Both the position numbers and the translations under genes were made by a program. The notes beneath the pieces are model-generated. The model worked only from the letters and a program-made list of their open reading frames with translations, was not told the origin of the DNA and did no database searches. From assembly GCA_019638805.1 (NCBI GenBank), contig JAHBTA010000001.1, positions 372,001 through 436,000 on the forward strand: a stretch of DNA of 64,000 nt. The letters are read 5' to 3'. Of the stretch, positions 58,268-64,000 are shown in pieces (the first letter of the stretch is position 1; each line of letters starts with the position of its first letter). Source of the DNA: Microbacteriaceae bacterium. GTDB lineage: Bacteria > Actinomycetota > Actinomycetes > Actinomycetales > Microbacteriaceae.

Positions 58268-59986
58268 TCAGGCCCGCACGCGCCGCCTGCGGGTCAGCAG
58301 AAGGAAGAACGCACCGAGCGCGACGAGCGATCCGCCGGCCAGACCGGCCGCGATCGCCGTCGATCCGTCGCTGCCCGTCGCCGCGAGCGCCGGGAGCACC
58401 CGCAGCGCGAGCGTCACCGGGTCGCCGAGCTGGTTGCCCCCGGTGAGGGCGCGCAGATCGATCTGCACGGTGATGGTGTCGCTGCCGGCCGTGGACGGCG
58501 CGTGGTAGGTGCCCGACGTGGCGAGCGCGCCACCCAGGGCACCGGGTGCCGGGGTGATGCTGCCGCGCGTGGCCGACCAGACCACGGGCAGCCCGACGAA
58601 CGAGGCGGGCAGGTTCGATGCCGTGCCGTCGCTCAGGGTGTCGAGGCTCGCGTTCACGGTGAGCGTGCCGCCCTCGCCGACCTGCGGCGCCGACAGCGAG
58701 GCGGTCGTGACGACCCAGGGTCCGGTCGTGATGGCGCCCGCTCCCGTGTTGGAAGCCGTGGAGCAGCCGGTGGCCGCGACCGCGGGGTCGAGCTGGCATC
58801 CCCACCAGTTGCCGGACGCGTCGACCGTCGCCGTGGTGGAGTTCGAGACGCCCGTCACGTTCGCGAAGAGCGAGTTGCGGTTGATGGTCACCGAAACCGG
58901 GTTCTGCGACTTCACCTGCTGCACGACGACGCCCGAGGTGAGCCCGATGAACTGGTTGTCCTCGATGATGGCTTCGTCGACGGCGCCCCCGATGGTCACA
59001 GCCGTCACATTCGCCGCCGACTGGTCGCCGATCATGGTGTTCCCGGTGATCGTCACCTTGCCGATGCGGGTGGCGGCTGCGCCGTCGCTCGAGTTCGAGG
59101 CCACGAACGCGAGGAAGTCGTTCGCCCCGAAGCCCGTTACGGTGTTGCCCTGGATCGTGATCTCCTTGAACCCGCCCAGGGTCGAGAACATGTTGAGGTT
59201 CTGAACCCAGACCAGGCGCCCGACACTCGTGTTGTTCCGGATGATCACCGGGTTCTCGATCTGGTTCGGCGTGTACTCGTTGAACACGAGCAGCGCAGAG
59301 CTGCCGCCCAGGCCCTCGCGCAGGTCGTTGTCCTCGATCGTCACGTCACCGCGATACGCGTCGACACCGATTGCGTTGTAGACGTGATCCGTGAACGACG
59401 AATCGTGAATCCAGAGGTCGGGGGCGTCGCGGTCGTTGCCGCCCGAGTACCCGCCGTCGGCGTAGACCCCGTAGCCGGGCTTGGCGATGTTGCCGGTGCC
59501 GATGACCTCCAGGCCGCCCAACTCGATCAGATCGATCCCCGTGGTGACCTGCTTGACCCCGATCGAGATGTCGAAGTAGGTCGTCGAGGTGGCACCCGGG
59601 TTCTGCAACGTCATGTTGGTGATGATGATCGACCCGACGCCGTTCCCGACGACGCCGGGGAGGATGCGGAAGATCCCGGGATTGGCACTGCCGGTCGCGC
59701 CGCCGCCGTCCAGGATGGTCACGCCCTTTCCTGCCCCGACGATCGTGAGCGGCTTGTTGATGACCACGCCCATGACGTTGTAGGTGCCCGCGGCGATGGT
59801 GATGGTGTCGTTCGCGGCCGCGGCCGTCACCGCGGCCTGCACCGTCGAGTACGTGCACCCCACCGCGCACACGTCCCGGGTGGCCGCGCGCGCGGGAGCG
59901 GAGACCAGCGCCTGGACGGCGAGGGCGCACACGAGGGCGAGCAGCATGGCCAGCAGGCGAACGGAGGATCGCGCGACAGAACTCAC
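58268..59986 (-). CDS. Secreted right-handed beta-helix protein with sortase-type anchor
   Basis: The 572-residue protein has a signal peptide (LLALVCALAVQALVSAPARA), then CTYSTVQAAVTAAAANDTITIAAGTYN, typical of pectate-lyase-like beta-helix proteins, with repeated strands (TIVGAGKGVTILDGGG, VTIEDNDLREG, PVIIRNNTSVG). The C-terminus carries LAATG followed by a hydrophobic span and an RRRRVRA tail, a class E-type sortase signal (LAXTG). It is therefore probably wall-anchored, with polysaccharide binding or cleavage likely. The GTG start has AAAGG 10 bases upstream. It is divergent from the cytochrome b-type gene. Confidence 0.8.
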   Translation of the reverse strand: MSSVARSSVRLLAMLLALVCALAVQALVSAPARAATRDVCAVGCTYSTVQAAVTAAAANDTITIAAGTYNVMGVVINKPLTIVGAGKGVTILDGGGATGSANPGIFRILPGVVGNGVGSIIITNMTLQNPGATSTTYFDISIGVKQVTTGIDLIELGGLEVIGTGNIAKPGYGVYADGGYSGGNDRDAPDLWIHDSSFTDHVYNAIGVDAYRGDVTIEDNDLREGLGGSSALLVFNEYTPNQIENPVIIRNNTSVGRLVWVQNLNMFSTLGGFKEITIQGNTVTGFGANDFLAFVASNSSDGAAATRIGKVTITGNTMIGDQSAANVTAVTIGGAVDEAIIEDNQFIGLTSGVVVQQVKSQNPVSVTINRNSLFANVTGVSNSTTATVDASGNWWGCQLDPAVAATGCSTASNTGAGAITTGPWVVTTASLSAPQVGEGGTLTVNASLDTLSDGTASNLPASFVGLPVVWSATRGSITPAPGALGGALATSGTYHAPSTAGSDTITVQIDLRALTGGNQLGDPVTLALRVLPALAATGSDGSTAIAAGLAGGSLVALGAFFLLLTRRRRVRA

Positions 59987-60131
59987 AACAACAGACCTTT
60001 CGGGTAGGCCGGAACTCTGACCGGCCCGGCGCCTCGCGAGATGGGGTAGCTCGAGACAGCGAACAGATCTCGCGAATCGTACCGCACCGCTCCGACACGG
60101 GCAAAGCGCGCCACCCCGGTACGGTGGAGGC

Positions 60132-61040
60132 GTGACGGACGAGCGCGCGCGCGGCATCCCCGTGCTCGTCCTCCTCATCCCGGCGGCTCTGGGCGCGTTC
60201 GGCATGGCCGTGCTGTTCGCGCGCGCCCTTTTCGAGATCCCGGTCACGGCATCCTTCTTCCAGACCTACCCGGGGATGTCGCAGCCCTGGCCCGGCACAC
60301 CCGTCGGCTTCCCGGCGTGGCTGAGCTGGACCCACTTCCTCAACGCATTCCTGATGCTGTTCGTGGTGCGCTCGGGTCTGCTCATCCGGTCCAAGCGCCG
60401 GCCACCCGCCTTCGTCACGCGACGCGCCGCGGGGGCGCGGCGGCTCGGGCTCCACGCCTGGTGGCACATCGTGGTCGACGTGCTGTGGGCGCTCAACGGC
60501 GCGGTGTACCTGGTTCTGCTCGTGATCTCGGGGCAGTGGAAGCGGCTGATCCCGGCGGACTGGGACGTCATCCCGAACGCCGTCTCAGCGGGCCTGCAAT
60601 ACCTCGCCTTCGAGTGGCCCGAGCACGACGGCTGGGTGCACTACAACGCGCTGCAGCTGCTCATGTACGGGTTCACGGTCTTCGTTGCGGGACCGCTCGC
60701 CGTGGTCGCGGGGGTTCGGCTGTCCCCGATCTGGCCCCTGCGCTGGTCCCGGCCGCGCGGCGTGCTGAGCGACGCCTTCGCCCGCGCCGCCCACTGGTGG
60801 ATCGCGGTGTACCTCATCGCGTTCACGGTCCTGCATGTGACCCTCGTGCTCACGACCGGGGTGCTGCGCAATCTCAACCACATGTACGCGGGGCGCGACG
60901 ACGACACCTGGATCGGGGCGGGTGTCTTCGCGGTCTCGATCGTCGTGAGCCTCGTGGCGTTCGTGCTGCTCGGGCCGCGCGTGCAGACCCGGCTCGCCGA
61001 GCTCGCCCGCAACGACGTCAGGCGGATGCCTCCGGCGTAG
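60132..61040 (+). CDS. Cytochrome b/b561-type membrane protein
   Basis: The 302-residue protein has about five hydrophobic segments with histidines on several of them (LSWTHFLNAFLML, LHAWWHIVVDVLWALNG, AAHWWIAVYLIAFTVLHVTLVL), the layout of di-haem cytochrome b subunits of the Ni/Fe-hydrogenase or formate-dehydrogenase type (PF01292). No catalytic partner is encoded next to it in the window, so it could pair with a sulfoxide-reductase-like enzyme elsewhere. GTG is the start. Confidence 0.7.
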   Translation: MTDERARGIPVLVLLIPAALGAFGMAVLFARALFEIPVTASFFQTYPGMSQPWPGTPVGFPAWLSWTHFLNAFLMLFVVRSGLLIRSKRRPPAFVTRRAAGARRLGLHAWWHIVVDVLWALNGAVYLVLLVISGQWKRLIPADWDVIPNAVSAGLQYLAFEWPEHDGWVHYNALQLLMYGFTVFVAGPLAVVAGVRLSPIWPLRWSRPRGVLSDAFARAAHWWIAVYLIAFTVLHVTLVLTTGVLRNLNHMYAGRDDDTWIGAGVFAVSIVVSLVAFVLLGPRVQTRLAELARNDVRRMPPA

Positions 61041-61068
61041 CGGCGCGGCGCCTCAGCAGCGCGGCGCG

Positions 61069-62577
61069 TCAGCCCGCCAGGCGCCGCCGCAGCCGCTCGA
61101 GCCGGGCCAGCGTCGACGCCTTGCCGAGGATCTCCATCGACTCGAACAGCGGCGGGCTCACCCGCCGGCCCGAGACCGCGGTGCGCAGCGGCCCGAATGC
61201 GACCCGCGGCTTGAGGCCGGCGCCGTCGACGAGCGCCGTGCGCAGGGCGGTCTCGATCGCGGAGGCGGAGAAGTCGCCGAGACCCTCCAGAGCGGCGGTG
61301 GAGGCCTCGAGCACCACACGCGCCCCGTCCGCGTCGGCGGGCATGGCATCCGCCTCGTACTCGATCGCATCGTCGGGCGTGAACAGGAAGGCGAGCATGC
61401 CGCGCGCCTCGCCCAGCAGGTTCACGCGCTCCTGCACGAGCGGGGCCGCCTCGCGCAGGATCGCCTGCTGCGCCTGCGTCGGCGGATCGCTCACCAGGCC
61501 GTCCAGGTACGGCACGATCCGCGCGGTGAAGTCCGGGGTCGCGAGCATGCGGATGTGATCGCCGTTGATCGACTCGGCCTTCTTCAGGTCGAACCGGGCC
61601 GGGTTGGGGTTGACGTCGGCCACGTCGAAGGCCGCGATGAGCTCCTCGCGCGTGAACACGTCCCGGTCGGGCCCGATCGACCAGCCCAGCAGCGAGAGGT
61701 AGTTGAGCAGCCCCTCGGGCACGAATCCGCGCTCGCGGTGGTGGAAGAGGTTCGACTCCGGGTCTCGCTTGCTGAGCTTCTTGTTGCCCTCGCCCATGAC
61801 GTAGGGCAGGTGACCGAAGCGGGGCACGAAGTCCGTGACGCCGAGGTCGATGAGCGCTGCGTAGAGCGCGATCTGCCGCGGGGTGGAGGACAGCAGATCC
61901 TCGCCGCGCAGGACGTGCGTCACGCCCATGAGCGCATCGTCGACCGGGTTGACGAAGGTGTACAGCGGCGCGCCGTTGGGGCGCACGACGACGAAGTCGG
62001 TGGTCGAGCCGGCCGGGAAGGTGATGGGTCCGCGCACCAGGTCCTCGAAGGACAGCTCGGTGTCGGGAACCCGCAGGCGCAGCGCCGGGACCCGCCCCTC
62101 GGCGCGGTAGGCGGCGCGCTGCTCGTTCGTCAGATCGCGCTCGAAGTTGTCGTAACCCTGCTGGCGGTCGCGGCCGTTCGCGTCGTTGCGGGCGTCCATC
62201 TCCTCGGGCGTGACGAAGCTCTCGTAGAGGTGACCGGACTCCTTGAGGCGCTCGATGAGGTCGAGGTAGATGTCCGTGCGCTGCGACTGTCGGTACGGCC
62301 CGTGCGGACCGCCCGTCTCGACGCCCTCGTCCCAGTCCAGCTCGAGCCAGCGCAGAGCGTCGATGAGCTGCAGGTAGCTCTCCTCGCTGTCGCGCGCCGC
62401 GTCGGTGTCCTCGATGCGGAAGATCAGCTTGCCCCCGGTGTGCCGCGCGTACGCCCAGTTGAACAGGGCCGTTCGCACCATGCCCACGTGCGGCGTGCCG
62501 GTCGGGCTCGGGCAGAACCGCACGCGCACGTCGGCGCCGGTCGCGGTGGAGAACGGGAGGTCGGTCGAGGCGCTCAT
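61069..62577 (-). CDS. gltX: Glutamyl-tRNA synthetase
   Basis: The 502-residue enzyme charges tRNA-Glu. Class I signatures are intact: [20 protein letters not shown] (HIGH variant HVGM) at the start, FRIEDTD, and KLSKRD near residue 269. The length is normal. It also misacylates tRNA-Gln in bacteria using the amidotransferase route. It is a housekeeping gene that marks this part of the window as chromosome. Confidence 0.96.
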   Translation of the reverse strand: MSASTDLPFSTATGADVRVRFCPSPTGTPHVGMVRTALFNWAYARHTGGKLIFRIEDTDAARDSEESYLQLIDALRWLELDWDEGVETGGPHGPYRQSQRTDIYLDLIERLKESGHLYESFVTPEEMDARNDANGRDRQQGYDNFERDLTNEQRAAYRAEGRVPALRLRVPDTELSFEDLVRGPITFPAGSTTDFVVVRPNGAPLYTFVNPVDDALMGVTHVLRGEDLLSSTPRQIALYAALIDLGVTDFVPRFGHLPYVMGEGNKKLSKRDPESNLFHHRERGFVPEGLLNYLSLLGWSIGPDRDVFTREELIAAFDVADVNPNPARFDLKKAESINGDHIRMLATPDFTARIVPYLDGLVSDPPTQAQQAILREAAPLVQERVNLLGEARGMLAFLFTPDDAIEYEADAMPADADGARVVLEASTAALEGLGDFSASAIETALRTALVDGAGLKPRVAFGPLRTAVSGRRVSPPLFESMEILGKASTLARLERLRRRLAG

Positions 62578-62683
62578 GGCGCTTTCCAGCCTACCGACGC
62601 GGCCGTGACGCGGCCGACGTTCGGTCCGACGCGCTGCCGGAGGCCCGCCCGAGGCGGCCAGTCCGAAGCGCAGCCCGAGGCGC

Positions 62684-63544
62684 TCAGCCGACGAGCACGA
62701 GGGTCGCGGCGCCCGCGATCGCCAGCACCACGCCGACGCCCTGCAGCAGCGTGAGACGCTCGCGCAGCACCGCGATCGCCAGCACGACCGTGCCCAGCGG
62801 GTACAGCGAGTTGAGCACTGCCATGACCGCGAGATCTCCCAGGTGCAGACCGACCACGAGCAGAATGTTGCCGGTGACCAGCAGCGCCCCCGCCGCGAGC
62901 GCGAGCAGAGTCGCCCGGCGGTCGCGGATGCCGCGCAACTCCGCGGGTCCGTTGCGGATCCGCCGCACGGCCAGCGCTCCCGCGAAAAGGATGCCGCCCG
63001 CGATCAGGTCCACGAGCAGGGGCACCAGCCCGGACTCCGGGGGCGTGGCGTCGATCGCGATGATGTACCCGGCGAACGCCACGCCCGCGATCGCGGCGTA
63101 GGCGAGCGCCCGGCCGCTCGGCCGCGTGGCACCGCCGGACTCTGGCGTGGCCGCGAGCAGGATTCCCGCGATCACCACGACCACGAGCGCGGCGTACCCG
63201 AGCGGGCCGAACCGCTCCCCCAGCACGATGCCCACCACCGCGGGCAGCACGGCGTAGATCGCCGCGACCCCGGGCGAGAGCACGCTCATGGGCCCCACCG
63301 CGAGACACGCGTACAGCGCGAGCGTGCCGATCGACCCCGCGACGCCGGCGATCGCGCCGAGCACCACGGCATCCATGGACCACTCGGGCCGCTCGACGAT
63401 CACCGCGACGATCGTCACAAGGGTCGCCACGACGAAGCCGATGAAACTCGCCAGCAGAGCGGTCATGCGCCGCGAGGCGAGCCCCCCGAGGAAGTCGGAC
63501 GCGCCGTAGACGACGGCGCTCACGAAACCGAGGATGGCGACCAC
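62684..63544 (-). CDS. EamA/DMT-superfamily transporter
   Basis: The 286-residue protein has ten hydrophobic segments arranged as two five-helix repeats ([20 protein letters not shown] and the second unit from [18 protein letters not shown]), the EamA fold of drug/metabolite exporters. The GTG start at 63544 lies 5 bases past the MFS stop, so both may be co-transcribed. The substrate is unknown. Confidence 0.85.
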   Translation of the reverse strand: MVAILGFVSAVVYGASDFLGGLASRRMTALLASFIGFVVATLVTIVAVIVERPEWSMDAVVLGAIAGVAGSIGTLALYACLAVGPMSVLSPGVAAIYAVLPAVVGIVLGERFGPLGYAALVVVVIAGILLAATPESGGATRPSGRALAYAAIAGVAFAGYIIAIDATPPESGLVPLLVDLIAGGILFAGALAVRRIRNGPAELRGIRDRRATLLALAAGALLVTGNILLVVGLHLGDLAVMAVLNSLYPLGTVVLAIAVLRERLTLLQGVGVVLAIAGAATLVLVG

Positions 63545-63549
63545 GACGA

Positions 63550-64000
63550 TCAGGCGGTGCGGCCGGACCGGCGCGCCGAGCGGTAGGCGACGGCGATGAG
63601 CACCGTCGCGACCAGCAGCACCGCGAGCAGGGCGAGCCCCTCGTAGGCAAGGGCGGCGAGCGCGGGTCCGGCGAGTGCCCCGCCCACGGCACCCGCGGCG
63701 CTCATGGTCAGGTCCGCCCTGCCCTGGATGACCGTGCGGCGCAGCGGGTCGGCCGACTCGGCGACCAGGGCGGATGCCGACACGGTCGCCGCGCTCCACC
63801 CCAGTCCCAGCAACACGAGCGCCACCATCACGATGTCGGTGTGATCCCCGCCGAGGAACACCAGGACGAGGGATGCCAGCAGGACCCCCTGCCCGAGCGC
63901 GATGACCGCCTCGCGGCCCACGCGATCCGAGAGCCAGCCGAACACCGGAGACAGGGCGAACATGCCGGCCACGTGCAGGCTGATGGTGAGCCCCACGATC
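63550..64000 (-). CDS. MFS transporter, C-terminal part (5' end off window)
   Basis: The visible 149 residues show the second half of a major facilitator: SLHVAGMFALSPVFGWLSDRVGRE contains the conserved loop between helices (GxxxDRxGR), followed by four further membrane segments and a basic tail. The gene runs past the right edge. It is upstream of, and probably co-transcribed with, the EamA transporter. Confidence 0.85.
   Translation of the reverse strand, partial: IVGLTISLHVAGMFALSPVFGWLSDRVGREAVIALGQGVLLASLVLVFLGGDHTDIVMVALVLLGLGWSAATVSASALVAESADPLRRTVIQGRADLTMSAAGAVGGALAGPALAALAYEGLALLAVLLVATVLIAVAYRSARRSGRTA

Noticed and set aside
58268-60007. 594-codon plus-strand open frame opposite the beta-helix gene
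   Set aside because: Composition is unlike a real protein, and the minus strand has a signal peptide, beta-helix repeats and a sorting signal.
1-64000. CRISPR arrays, rRNA genes and insertion sequences
   Set aside because: No regularly spaced repeat series, no rRNA-like sequence and no transposase gene was recognised anywhere in the window.

Overview
The window is high-GC actinobacterial DNA. Dense overlapping genes with GTGA and ATGA junctions, frequent GTG starts, an actinobacterial-type SOS box and the gene families present best fit Microbacteriaceae (a Microbacterium-like host). The family is an inference, since no rRNA is in view.

Region 1 (1-16.5 kb) is a sugar or polyol catabolic locus. 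A long leftward operon runs from 11.7 kb to the left edge. In order it encodes a small monooxygenase-fold protein, a dinucleotide-binding reductase, a cupin, an amidohydrolase, a Gfo/Idh/MocA dehydrogenase, a triosephosphate-isomerase-like enzyme, a PEP-hydrolase-like TIM barrel, a Tm-1-like (UPF0261) protein, an RpiB-type isomerase, a PfkB kinase, a glycerate kinase and an FAD oxidoreductase. Rightward from the same control region runs a sugar ABC importer (binding lipoprotein and two permeases, no ATPase), followed by a complete LacI regulator. The TIM-like plus RpiB-like pair resembles the isomerases of erythritol/threitol breakdown, so a C4 substrate is suggested. The locus is scarred: a GH32 gene and a divergent LacI gene have both lost their 5' halves at one deletion point, a second LacI gene lacks its DNA-binding domain, and a gene stub lies at 16.46-16.55 kb.

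Region 2 (about 16.5-51.48 kb) is an integrative and conjugative element abutting the 3' end of tRNA-Glu(CTC). The left arm is a type IV secretion operon: wall hydrolase, pilin-like and VirB6-like membrane proteins, SCO6880 family protein, VirB4 ATPase, ParA-like ATPase, coupling protein and SSB. A Fic protein and a convergent MobF relaxase-helicase follow. The middle (32.1-40 kb) is cargo: a four-gene set of MerR-HTH/SF2 helicase, Cys-rich mini-protein, possible OB-fold protein and PIN nuclease; an ApeA-like HEPN gene behind two tiny genes; two small genes behind a perfect SOS box; and an epsilon/zeta-type toxin pair. The right arm holds accessory genes, a very large DarB-like methylase-helicase, a divergently read regulatory region, an excisionase-like protein and a tyrosine integrase. 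No second copy of the tRNA-Glu end was found, so the left boundary is uncertain.

Region 3 (51.5-64 kb) is chromosomal: diacylglycerol kinase, a His-rich CPH-type metal ATPase with its CsoR/RcnR-type repressor and operator, a metal-dependent hydrolase, a GNAT enzyme, a TauE/SafE permease, a MntA-HepT toxin-antitoxin pair, tRNA-Gln, a wall-anchored beta-helix protein, a cytochrome b-type membrane protein, glutamyl-tRNA synthetase, an EamA transporter and a partial MFS transporter. The MntA-HepT pair sits between tRNA-Gln and an exact 21-bp copy of its 3' end, which makes it look like a miniature integrated island.
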